Assembly (NCBI GenBank): GCA_900542575.1
Contig: UQOE01000030.1
Coordinates: forward strand, 1 to 23,238
DNA from: an uncultured Oscillospiraceae bacterium
Lineage (GTDB): Bacteria > Bacillota > Clostridia > Oscillospirales > Acutalibacteraceae
Reading direction: 5' to 3'
DNA length: 23,238 nt
Positions 12,889 through 20,258 of the stretch are shown here, piece after piece (position 1 is the stretch's first letter; every line of letters starts with the position of its first letter). The notes beneath the pieces are model-generated. The model was not told the origin of the DNA. It made no database searches and saw nothing but the letters and a program-made list of their open reading frames with translations. Made by a program: the position numbers and the translations under genes.

Positions 12889-13923
12889 TCAGTTTTCGCT
12901 CAGTGCCGCGAGAATCTGACTGGCCATATACCGGTGCCCCTCCTCGGTGGGATGGGCGTCGAATTTGCCGTTCTTAATCAGCGTGCCCAGAGAGTCGGTG
13001 ATGAGCGGTGTGTCAGAGACATCGACATAATAGTAATGCCCCTTGTGGTCTGCACCGGCTGCTTTCTTGGTGTTGTTCAGGTAGTCGTAGTAAGGCTGCA
13101 GGTAGGAGCCCACTGTGTCGCCGCTGAGCGTTTTCCACTGGTGGAACGGGTTATAGTTGCCGACTGTTACAACCGTGGTGTTCGGATTCAGCTCATAGAT
13201 AAGTCGGACAATGGCGTTGTAGTGCTCGACATAGTCGCTGGTTGCGCCGTAAATGGCCGTTTTCAGCGCTTTGAGCAGGCGCGGGGTCTGCACGACCGTC
13301 TGCAGGTCTTTCGATGCGTCGCTGACCGCCTCGGACAGACCTTCTTCGTTTACGGAGTTCCAGAACGTCTCCAGGGGATTTTCTCCGGCGGAGCCGAACG
13401 AGACCAGGTTGCGGGCCGCGCCCATGGCGCTCATCATGGCGTCATTGGCGCCGATATCCAGAATGACCAGGTCAGAGGATTTGACCGCACTGCGGTACTC
13501 GTCCCGCTGTTTCGCCAGCGATTCCTCGGAGTAATCCGGGGCATTTTTTGCCCCGCCGACGATTCTGGCCTGCTGGCCGAGCTGGTTGTTTTTGGCCCGG
13601 TCGCTGGTATATGAGGGGTCCAGCATCATGTGGACTTCTTCGGTCCGGAAGCCGGGCTGCGCCAGCATGTTTAGTTTCTTTGCGCCGACCGCGTCGGCGA
13701 CAATGGCGGCATAGCTGCCCTCAATGCGCTGCTTGGACACCAGGTTTTCTCCGTTCCCTGACTTTTTCACGTAGTCCGGAAGCGAAAAACCGGCGGCGAT
13801 GCTGTCACCCAGTACGGTGACCGTATCATAGTGCTTCACTTTGTTCGATGCGGCGAAAGCCGGAATGCAGGCGGTGAGACTGAGCACCAGCGCCAGCAGA
13901 AGAGGGAAAATTTTTCGTTTCAA
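12889..13923 (-). CDS. Exported SGNH/GDSL-family hydrolase
   Basis: SGNH enzymes are serine esterases or acyl hydrolases. The block I motif VLGDSIAAG gives nucleophile S41; QPGFRTEEV holds the conserved Gly; DIGANDAMM holds the Asn; FDAHPTEEGH near the C-terminus gives catalytic H324. The signal peptide can be read two ways: LTAC with Cys19 as a lipobox, or PAFAAS as a signal peptidase I site. The TTG at 13923 is chosen because AAAGGA lies 7-8 nt upstream; the in-frame ATG at 13941 has no ribosome site. The natural substrate is not evident; deacylation of wall polymers, lipids or plant esters is possible. The symporter gene lies 83 bp upstream, with a promoter in between. Confidence 0.87.
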   Translation of the reverse strand: MKRKIFPLLLALVLSLTACIPAFAASNKVKHYDTVTVLGDSIAAGFSLPDYVKKSGNGENLVSKQRIEGSYAAIVADAVGAKKLNMLAQPGFRTEEVHMMLDPSYTSDRAKNNQLGQQARIVGGAKNAPDYSEESLAKQRDEYRSAVKSSDLVILDIGANDAMMSAMGAARNLVSFGSAGENPLETFWNSVNEEGLSEAVSDASKDLQTVVQTPRLLKALKTAIYGATSDYVEHYNAIVRLIYELNPNTTVVTVGNYNPFHQWKTLSGDTVGSYLQPYYDYLNNTKKAAGADHKGHYYYVDVSDTPLITDSLGTLIKNGKFDAHPTEEGHRYMASQILAALSEN

Positions 13924-13940
13924 ATAATCATCCTTTCCCA

Positions 13941-13977
13941 TAGAATATGTTCTATTCTACGCAGGGAACGTGAACAA
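13941..13977 (-). promoter_or_regulatory. Promoter with overlapping palindrome for the SGNH hydrolase gene
   Basis: On the minus strand TTGTTC (13977-13972) and TAGAAC (13954-13949) are 17 bp apart. The -10 box sits inside the inverted repeat TAGAATA-TGTTC-TATTCTA (13941-13959), a plausible repressor site. Confidence 0.45.
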
Positions 13978-14006
13978 AGAATGACGGGAAAGGATTTTGA
14001 GACGGA

Positions 14007-15551
14007 TCAGTCCTCCACATCTTCTTCCAGTGCCTCTCTCCGCGGCACCGTGACCGGGACATTGTAGCTTGCAAACAGCCCGTCCACAAACGTTTCGTCG
14101 GGCTGTTTGGTAAAAGCACTGACGACAGGGACGATGACGAATCCCGCGAGCATGGCAATGGCGCCGACTGCGATGGGGGAGGCAAAGTTCAGGAACAGAT
14201 TGGAGACGGTGATGCCGACGCCGACCAGGTAGCTTGCCCAGACGCTGGCTTTTGTGGTCTTCTTCCAGTAGAGGCCGTAGAGGAACGGGGCCAGGAAGGC
14301 TCCGGCCAGGGCGCCCCAGGAAATGCCCATGAGCTGCGCGATGAAATCCGGGGGATTCAGTGCCAGTACCACGGACAGAATGATGAAGATGGCCACCAGA
14401 ACTTTCATGACCGCCAACTGAGTCTTTTCGCCCATATTTTTCCAGACCGATTTCTTCAGGAAATCGAGGGTGAAGGTGGAGCTGGAGGTCAGAACCAGCG
14501 AGGACAGCGTGGACATGGAGGCTGAGAGGACCAGAATGACGATGATGCCGATGAGCAGATCGGGCAGGGTGGAGAGCATCTGCGGAATAATGGAGTCAAA
14601 TGCCACTGTGCCGTCCGGGTTGTGGATGCCCGGGACGTCGTAGAGCCTGCCGAATCCGCCGAGGAAGTAGCTGCCGCCGGCGACGATGAAAGCGAAGACC
14701 GTGGAGACGACAGTCCCCTTGTGAATGGCTTTTTCGTCTTTGATGGCGTAGAACTTCTGCACCATCTGCGGCAGTCCCCAGGTGCCGAGGGAGGTCAGGA
14801 CGATGACGCTCAGCAGACTCAGGGGGTCCGGCCCGAAAAAGCTGGTCAGCAGACCGGAACTGCCCTTCAGCGCAGGCGCGGCGACATCGTTTGCCGGGAT
14901 CTGTGACAGGCGGTTCATAGAGGTGAGGAAACCGCCGTTATTGTGCAGTACAGTTGCCACGACCGCTACGATTCCGATGAGCATTATGATGCCCTGGATG
15001 AAGTCGTTCAGCGCGGTGGCCATGTAGCCGCCTAGGATGACATAAAGACCGGTCAGGACGGCCATGACGACAATGCAGACCCAGTACGGAATGCTGAAAG
15101 CCATGCCGAACAGGCGGGACAGGCCGTTATAGATGGATGCGGTGTACGGAACCAGGAAGATAAATGCAATGACCGAGCCCCAGATCTGCAGCTGGCGCGA
15201 TTCAAACCGCTTGCCGAAAAATTCCGGCATGGTCCGGGCGTCGAGCTTCTGGGTCATAATGCGGGTCCGGCGGCCCAGAATGACCCAGGCGAGGAGCGAA
15301 CCGATCAGCGCATTGCCGAGGCCGATCCAGGTGGAAGCGAGGCCGAATTTCCAGCCGAACTGGCCGGCGTATCCGACGAACACAACCGAGGAAAAGTAGG
15401 AAGTTCCGAAAGCGAACGCGGTCATCCACGGACCGACCGAGCGTCCTCCGAGTACGTAGTCGTTGACATTGTGGGCGTGGCGTGAGGACCAGATGCCCAC
15501 AAAGATCATGACAGCGAAGAAGAGGACGAGAAGTGTGACTTTGATTGCCAT
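14007..15551 (-). CDS. Sodium:solute symporter (SSS family)
   Basis: The 514-residue product has about 13 membrane helices and the family landmarks NDYVLGGRSVGPWMTAFAFG near the N-terminus and GGYMATALNDFIQGIIM (about 185-201). The late region SSLVLTSSSTFTLDFL holds the Ser/Thr-rich helix that contributes to the sodium site. SSS members import proline, sugars, pantothenate or other small solutes with Na+; the substrate cannot be named here. The ATG at 15551 is chosen because GGGGG lies about 10 nt upstream; a TTG three codons earlier is too close to it. The C-terminus is acidic (EALEEDVED). It has its own strong promoter just after the lipoprotein gene. Confidence 0.9.
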   Translation of the reverse strand: MAIKVTLLVLFFAVMIFVGIWSSRHAHNVNDYVLGGRSVGPWMTAFAFGTSYFSSVVFVGYAGQFGWKFGLASTWIGLGNALIGSLLAWVILGRRTRIMTQKLDARTMPEFFGKRFESRQLQIWGSVIAFIFLVPYTASIYNGLSRLFGMAFSIPYWVCIVVMAVLTGLYVILGGYMATALNDFIQGIIMLIGIVAVVATVLHNNGGFLTSMNRLSQIPANDVAAPALKGSSGLLTSFFGPDPLSLLSVIVLTSLGTWGLPQMVQKFYAIKDEKAIHKGTVVSTVFAFIVAGGSYFLGGFGRLYDVPGIHNPDGTVAFDSIIPQMLSTLPDLLIGIIVILVLSASMSTLSSLVLTSSSTFTLDFLKKSVWKNMGEKTQLAVMKVLVAIFIILSVVLALNPPDFIAQLMGISWGALAGAFLAPFLYGLYWKKTTKASVWASYLVGVGITVSNLFLNFASPIAVGAIAMLAGFVIVPVVSAFTKQPDETFVDGLFASYNVPVTVPRREALEEDVED

Positions 15552-15598
15552 GAGAAGCAATCCCCCTTTTTCATTTCATTTTGATAACAGTCTTTTTC

Positions 15599-15627
15599 AA
15601 TATAGCGTATCTGACGGGGGATTGCAA
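15599..15627 (-). promoter_or_regulatory. Promoter of the symporter gene
   Basis: On the minus strand TTGCAA (15627-15622) and TATATT (15604-15599) are 17 bp apart. It begins 5 bp after the stop codon of the lipoprotein gene, and no terminator separates the two genes. Confidence 0.7.
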
Positions 15628-15632
15628 AATAA

Positions 15633-16559
15633 TTAGTATTCGAAGCTGAGGGTGCAGTGGATACTGCCCTTTTCGGTGTGAGTGGTGCCCACCTCGGCAT
15701 CCTCCAGAAGACAGGACTGATAGCTTCCCTTGTAGGCGACGGAAGAAATCTGACCGCCTTTGGTCAGAATGAGGGTATCGTACTGTTCCCGGTAATTGGT
15801 TGCACTGTCACCGCCCGACATCTCGTAGCTCTCTTCCTTCAGAAGGCCCTTTCGGTCATAGCTGGCTGACAGCTGGACGCCCATCATCCCGCCGGAGGCA
15901 GAGAGGGAGGTGATCTGCCCTTTTTCGTTGATCTTCAGATCCTGAATGATAATTCCATCCGACTGGACGTTCTTCAGAATTCCGTTTGAATAAGTAAAGG
16001 TCAGCTGACCGCCATAGCTTTCCAGCGCCGCGACCGTACCGTCCGGATTCATCTGGATAGTCTCCGTCTGGTCCTCGGTATCTACTTCGGAACGGGAAGT
16101 CACCTGTATGGTCAATCCCTGGATGAAAAACTGATAATGGGTGGTGTAGGGGACCGGTGTGTTGTCCTCGCCCCAGTCGTAGAGGGTGACATCCGCCGAT
16201 TTCACCTTTCCGGAGCGGACCTGCGGGCTGAGGGCCAGAACGGCGCCTTCATCGACGTAATCAAAATGGGCGTCATAAAAGACGTAGACCGGAGCCAGTT
16301 TCCCGTTGCTGAAGTCCAGAAACGGCATCAGATAATGGGTGTTCCAGGACCAGTTTTCCACCCGGCTGCCCCAAGTTTGTGCATACTTTTTATTGATACA
16401 TTGAATGTCCAGGTTTCCTGATTTTGAATCCAGCGTGTAGCGGAACAGATCTCCGAATTCGGAGTCTTTCGCACGGATCGGAATTTCGGACCGGTTCCCA
16501 CAGGCGGCCAGGCAGAATACCATCACAAGTGCAAGTGCCGCTGCAATCCATTTTTTCAT
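15633..16559 (-). CDS. Lipoprotein with YD-like beta repeats
   Basis: The 308-residue product begins with a lipoprotein signal ending in LAAC (Cys20), so it should be lipid-anchored outside the membrane. The second half (about 165-285) holds degenerate strand-turn units: MNPDGTVAALESYGGQLTF, SNGILKNVQSDG, NEKGQITSLSASGG, DRKGLLKEESYE and TKGGQISSVAYKG. They recall YD/RHS repeats and the repeats of the secreted protein at 289-1029. The N-terminal half (about 25-160) contains DSKSGNLDIQC and an aromatic-rich segment, with no family recognised. AGGAG lies 9 nt before the ATG. Its function is unknown. It is divergent from the alpha/beta hydrolase gene. Confidence 0.8.
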   Translation of the reverse strand: MKKWIAAALALVMVFCLAACGNRSEIPIRAKDSEFGDLFRYTLDSKSGNLDIQCINKKYAQTWGSRVENWSWNTHYLMPFLDFSNGKLAPVYVFYDAHFDYVDEGAVLALSPQVRSGKVKSADVTLYDWGEDNTPVPYTTHYQFFIQGLTIQVTSRSEVDTEDQTETIQMNPDGTVAALESYGGQLTFTYSNGILKNVQSDGIIIQDLKINEKGQITSLSASGGMMGVQLSASYDRKGLLKEESYEMSGGDSATNYREQYDTLILTKGGQISSVAYKGSYQSCLLEDAEVGTTHTEKGSIHCTLSFEY

Positions 16560-16637
16560 TTTATGAATCTCCTTTCTATAAATAAAGAGAAGAAGGCCGT
16601 GAAGACGGTTCAGATATCCTGCTTTATAGAATATGTA

Positions 16638-16666
16638 TGTACAAAGTAGTACACATGTCCTATAAT
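16638..16666 (+). promoter_or_regulatory. Promoter with TGTAC-N6-GTACA repeat for the secreted hydrolase gene
   Basis: TGTACA (16638-16643) and a perfect TATAAT (16661-16666) are 17 bp apart. The inverted repeat TGTAC (16638-16642) and GTACA (16649-16653) lies over the -35 box and spacer, where a bound regulator would block polymerase. It lies in the 141-bp gap shared with the divergent lipoprotein gene. Confidence 0.55.
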
Positions 16667-16700
16667 TGACAGCAAATCTATGTAAAAGGGGAGTATCTCA

Positions 16701-18347
16701 GTGAAAAGAAGAGAAAAAGCAGCCCTGAGCATTCTGCTGGCGCTGATGTTGTTTGCATCTATGGCGGTCAGCGCTTTTGCGGCCTCCGCGGAAAAGGGCA
16801 ACGGTTATCCGGTCATCTGCATCCACGGATTCGGGGCGGCAAAGATCTACCAGGATTACGGAACTTCAAAAGAACGCGACCTGATGAAGATTGATACCGC
16901 CGACTTCTCGAAAGATCTCGGCTATGCCAAACTCCTGGGCGAGGTACTGGCCATTACAGACCAGAATGCGCAGAAGCATGTCGACGCAGATCAGCTGATC
17001 GACGATCTTGCGGCGCTGGCCCGGGAATTTAACACCGACTGCGACGAGAACGGGGATGCGCCGGCTGACACCGGAATTCACCCGTGGAATGAGCCGGTTT
17101 CCCGGCACATGGACTGGTTCGGCGACGACCCGTCCTCGCTCTCCGGCGAGACGGCCTATGTCTACCGTATTGGCAAGGCCATCGGTTTTGACAAGACCTA
17201 TCAGTTCTGGTATGACTCCCGGCTGGACGGCGTCGAAAACGGCAGACGGCTCGACCAGTATATCGATCTCGTAAAGAAGCAGCAGCACACCGACAAGGTC
17301 AACATCGTCGGCGACTCGGAGGGCACCGTTGTCATGTCCGGGTATGCCTACTACCATTACAAGGACAACGAAGTTGCAAATATGTGCTTCGTCGACGGCG
17401 CTTTTGAGGGATTCGAGCTCAACTCCCTGCTGGCGGGCGATGTCTCCCTCACCGCCGAGGGCATGCAGCGCTTCCTGGTTGTCCTGAGCCGGACGCTGAA
17501 AAACGGAAAATACGAACCGTTGATTCGCACCGCCCAGACACTTTTGGATTCCAACATCGACGGCCTGATGAACTACGGCCGGGAAATCCAGAGCTCTCCG
17601 CGCCTGCTGAAGCGCGTGCTGATGGAAATCTGCTATCCGGCCTTCGGCCACGTGCCGATCCTGTATGAGTTCATCCCGTATCACAATTTTGACCGGATGA
17701 CGAAACTGCTCTCCGAATCCGGCTATCTGGATACGTCCAGCGGCCTCTACCGGAAATTGAGCCGCTACCACAAGGTACAGGGCGCGGTTCCGGAGACGCT
17801 GAAAAAGCTGAAAGAGAACGGCGTCCAGGTCTCGGTTCTCGCGGACTACGGGTTCCCCGGCATCCCGGTTACCTCTGCCCAGAACAATCAGACCGATCTT
17901 CTGATTGACACCTGTTTCGCCTCCGCCGGCGCCACCACAGCCGATTACGGTAGTCGGCTGGCGCAGAAAGAGGGCAAGTACCTGGAGCCGAACCGCCAGA
18001 TTGACGCCAGCACCTGCGCTCTGCCGGACAACACCTGGTTTATCCGGGACATCATCCACACGCTCTACGACACCGACTCCGAGACGCTCGGCTTCGTCAC
18101 GGCGCTGACGATCGGTGCGGTTCCGACGGATCTGGCCAGTGTGAAACGGGAGCTCGGCTATGGCCAGTACCTCTACGGCGACCGCCAGCAGGATCTCCAC
18201 AACGTCAACGACGCGGCCGACACGGACCCATATTGCCACCCCGAGACGGGCGATCTGAACTACGATCCGCTTAAAGTCTCCGTTAGCAGTCTGACGATAG
18301 ATCCAGATCTTGGAACGTCGCCGAGGCTGTACCTTTCCACCAAATAA
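16701..18347 (+). CDS. Secreted alpha/beta hydrolase (LCAT/lipase-like)
   Basis: The 548-residue product has a signal peptide (residues 1-28, SAFAAS) and starts its domain with YPVICIHGFGAAK, the oxyanion-loop HGFG of lipase-like alpha/beta hydrolases. The nucleophile elbow is IVGDSEGTVV with S206. A fitting acid is D382 in VSVLADYGFPG and a fitting base H453 in FIRDIIHTL; both roles are inferred from position. Between strand 5 and the acid is a long helical insertion (about 230-370). The start is GTG, preceded by GGGGAG at 7 nt. The substrate is unknown; acyl esters, lipids or peptides are possible. It is larger than most bacterial lipases of this shape. Confidence 0.82.
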   Translation: MKRREKAALSILLALMLFASMAVSAFAASAEKGNGYPVICIHGFGAAKIYQDYGTSKERDLMKIDTADFSKDLGYAKLLGEVLAITDQNAQKHVDADQLIDDLAALAREFNTDCDENGDAPADTGIHPWNEPVSRHMDWFGDDPSSLSGETAYVYRIGKAIGFDKTYQFWYDSRLDGVENGRRLDQYIDLVKKQQHTDKVNIVGDSEGTVVMSGYAYYHYKDNEVANMCFVDGAFEGFELNSLLAGDVSLTAEGMQRFLVVLSRTLKNGKYEPLIRTAQTLLDSNIDGLMNYGREIQSSPRLLKRVLMEICYPAFGHVPILYEFIPYHNFDRMTKLLSESGYLDTSSGLYRKLSRYHKVQGAVPETLKKLKENGVQVSVLADYGFPGIPVTSAQNNQTDLLIDTCFASAGATTADYGSRLAQKEGKYLEPNRQIDASTCALPDNTWFIRDIIHTLYDTDSETLGFVTALTIGAVPTDLASVKRELGYGQYLYGDRQQDLHNVNDAADTDPYCHPETGDLNYDPLKVSVSSLTIDPDLGTSPRLYLSTK

Positions 18348-18425
18348 AGGCTCTTTGGATGGCTGAACATTTGCTAAATAACTAACAGTTGTTGGGCAAA
18401 TTCGAAGAGCATGTAAAAGAAAGAG

Positions 18426-18459
18426 AAAGACGACCAGCCAACAAGGGCCGGTCGTCTTT
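18426..18459. terminator. Terminator between the hydrolase gene and the membrane-protein operon
   Basis: AAAGACGACC (18426-18435) pairs with GGTCGTCTTT (18450-18459), and GCC/GGC pairs inside. On the minus strand a CT-rich tail follows, so it mainly ends the operon at 18484-20115. The 78 bp between the hydrolase stop and this hairpin hold nothing I recognise. Confidence 0.7.
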
Positions 18460-18483
18460 CTGGGTATTGGAAAGGTGATGCGA

Positions 18484-19206
18484 TTAAGCTATTAACGGTT
18501 TCGACGGTCTCCAGGGGTTCTTGCTCTCTTTCTTGAACTGTCTGTAGAGGAGGACGCAGTAAATGAGATCGAACACCGTGCACAGAACACCGACGGAGAT
18601 ATTCAGCGGATCCTGCAGAGACGGATAGACTGCGATGGCAATCCAGGCGCCCATGGTGCCGAGCATTTTGCCGATGGCGATATTCATGGACTGGCCTTCG
18701 GTGGATTTTCTCTCAAACAGCATGAAGATAAAGAGCATGGACATCGGAAGATTCTGGACGATGGCCGTGCAGCCGTTGGCGCGGACGCCGTAAGCCATGA
18801 GCCAGGTGACCTCTGTAACAGCAGCGGTGACCAGTACCAGAATGGTCCAGGGCCAGAAATACTTCTTCGGCGCAAAGCGCTCGAAATCTTTCTTGCCGTA
18901 TTTTGCGTGGGTGACGGCGATGGCGCAGTCGGCGAAGAACCAGGCTGTGTTGGTAATTGCCATCATATAGCCGCCGTAGAACATGCCGTCGTGGGCCCAG
19001 TACATATAGGCGTAGAGGGCTTCCCAGCAAATGTTGAATGCGAGGGCGACAAAGGGCATGCCGTAGGTTTTCTGTTTGAAGCCTAATCGAATCAGATCAA
19101 TGTAGGCGATGAGCCATCCGAGACCGGCGATGGGGCCGAAGATGAAGACTTTGGCGTCCAGACCGAATTCTGCGAAATGGCAGAGATCCATAATAGTCTG
19201 TAACAT
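18484..19206 (-). CDS. Seven-helix membrane protein resembling Pyr4/PaxB/DmtA-type terpene cyclases (second gene)
   Basis: The 240-residue product has seven predicted helices (about 20-40, 51-70, 79-98, 115-136, 145-163, 173-192, 200-222). Helix 2 holds FNICWEALYAY with E62 and helix 7 holds VFDLIYCVLLYR with D213. In the fungal cyclase Pyr4 the key acids lie at about the same places (a Glu near 63, an Asp near 218), and size and topology match. It is a clear paralogue of the upstream gene; both share EGxSxxxAxxKxLGT before helix 6. The family protonates prenyl groups to form rings in fungi and actinomycetes. Here no prenyltransferase or epoxidase is adjacent, so only the fold is claimed. It starts 3 bp after the upstream stop codon. 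Confidence 0.62.
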   Translation of the reverse strand: MLQTIMDLCHFAEFGLDAKVFIFGPIAGLGWLIAYIDLIRLGFKQKTYGMPFVALAFNICWEALYAYMYWAHDGMFYGGYMMAITNTAWFFADCAIAVTHAKYGKKDFERFAPKKYFWPWTILVLVTAAVTEVTWLMAYGVRANGCTAIVQNLPMSMLFIFMLFERKSTEGQSMNIAIGKMLGTMGAWIAIAVYPSLQDPLNISVGVLCTVFDLIYCVLLYRQFKKESKNPWRPSKPLIA

Positions 19207-19209
19207 AAA

Positions 19210-20115
19210 TTATTCACCATCCAAGAATGCTTTGCACTCTTTGTAAGATTTCAGTTTGAATGCAGCACTTCTCTGCTTGTAGTCCTCAATTGCGGCATAG
19301 GTCTTTTCCGCAACATCCTCTTTGCCTTTTAGCGGCTTTCTGGTGTACGGATTGAGTCCGAATCTGTGGAAGCGGCGGGTGAGAAGATAGATATAGCAGA
19401 AGTCGCCCAGTGCGCAGATGATGGCGAGGCAGTAGACGAAATACTGACCCGGCATCCAATAGAAGCCGATGATAGACGGGGCAATTGTGCCGAGGCACTT
19501 GCACCAGGCAACCCAGATGCTGAGTCCCTCTACGGTCTCTCTCAGGAACATGTGGACGCAGAACAGAACAGACATAATGGCGTTCATCAGGTAAGCGGCG
19601 TACATCGGGGACTCCGGAAGAGCCGGCCACTGTGGGTTCATCATCAGAATTGTAACGAAGATGACGAGGAACAGGCCGACCTTCATGGGGTAGTAGGTGA
19701 AGTCATGGCCCGGGAAACGTTTGGCATAGAACATCTTGCTGTAGCGGAGGTCCATGCAGTACATGATTAAGTCAAAGACAACCCAGAGATAGATGCCCCA
19801 GCGGGTGATGGGTTCCGGATATGGGACCAGGAACGCAAACTGAAACTCCCAGGAAAAATTCATGCACAGGCAGACCCATGGCATAGACGGTGCGTGGTCC
19901 TTGTGCAGCCGATAAATAATGATGATGTAAGCGGCGGTCCAGAGCAGGGCGCTGGCGACAATCAGGAAAATGGTGCCCCAACCCATGTTGGAGAACATGT
20001 TCTTAATGTAGTCATGCCACCCCGAGTAGGGGTTCATCATGACAAGATTGCCCCACTTGACTCCAGGGTGAAACTGGAGCTTGTCCAGGACGCTGTGGAT
20101 AAATTCCATTAGCAT
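19210..20115 (-). CDS. Seven-helix membrane protein resembling Pyr4/PaxB/DmtA-type terpene cyclases (first gene)
   Basis: The 301-residue product has an N-terminal extension of about 45 residues, then seven predicted helices (about 47-68, 79-97, 107-125, 140-157, 169-190, 197-215, 225-246). A charged C-terminal tail of about 50 residues follows. The same acid pair appears: E90 in MNFSWEFQFAF (helix 2) and D238 in ALGDFCYIYLL (helix 7). With the next gene it shares the WE and EGLS...KCLGT patterns and the R/K-F close of helix 7, so the pair arose by duplication. The additional ends distinguish it from the second gene and from single-domain cyclases. AGGAG lies about 11 nt before the ATG. A consensus promoter upstream faces a divergent TetR gene. 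Enzyme activity is unproven. Confidence 0.62.
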   Translation of the reverse strand: MLMEFIHSVLDKLQFHPGVKWGNLVMMNPYSGWHDYIKNMFSNMGWGTIFLIVASALLWTAAYIIIIYRLHKDHAPSMPWVCLCMNFSWEFQFAFLVPYPEPITRWGIYLWVVFDLIMYCMDLRYSKMFYAKRFPGHDFTYYPMKVGLFLVIFVTILMMNPQWPALPESPMYAAYLMNAIMSVLFCVHMFLRETVEGLSIWVAWCKCLGTIAPSIIGFYWMPGQYFVYCLAIICALGDFCYIYLLTRRFHRFGLNPYTRKPLKGKEDVAEKTYAAIEDYKQRSAAFKLKSYKECKAFLDGE

Positions 20116-20163
20116 TTGTGTGATCTCTCCTTTCAGATGTTTACACGCGTATAAATCAGCTTC

Positions 20164-20192
20164 ACTATAGGCTTATTTCACGAAGCTGTCAA
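20164..20192 (-). promoter_or_regulatory. Consensus promoter of the seven-helix pair
   Basis: On the minus strand a perfect TTGACA (20192-20187) is followed after 17 bp by TATAGT (20169-20164). The arms CAGCTTC (20157-20163) and GAAGCTG (20182-20188) bracket the -10 box and spacer and touch the -35 box, so a second regulator site is possible. Confidence 0.75.
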
Positions 20193-20193
20193 T

Positions 20194-20206
20194 ATTGGAT
20201 TCCAAT
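20194..20206. promoter_or_regulatory. Palindrome in the divergent control region, candidate TetR operator
   Basis: ATTGGA-T-TCCAAT is a perfect 13-bp palindrome one base from the operon -35 box. It also covers the -35 area of the divergent TetR gene. One regulator bound here could control both directions; this is inferred from position. Confidence 0.5.
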
Positions 20207-20215
20207 TGAATTTTT

Positions 20216-20227
20216 ACGTGTTATAAT
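20216..20227 (+). promoter_or_regulatory. Extended -10 promoter of the TetR gene
   Basis: TGT followed by a perfect TATAAT (20222-20227) forms an extended -10. The best -35 hexamer, TTCCAA at 20200-20205, is weak and overlaps the palindrome at 20194-20206. Confidence 0.55.
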
Positions 20228-20258
20228 AGCAAAAATACCTTTTGGGAGGCCGGAGCAG

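Noticed and set aside
16866..18239. Long open frame (457 codons) on the minus strand opposite the alpha/beta hydrolase gene
   Set aside because: It is the antisense shadow of a GC-biased gene; the plus-strand product has a signal peptide, HGFG and GxSxG motifs and a good ribosome site.
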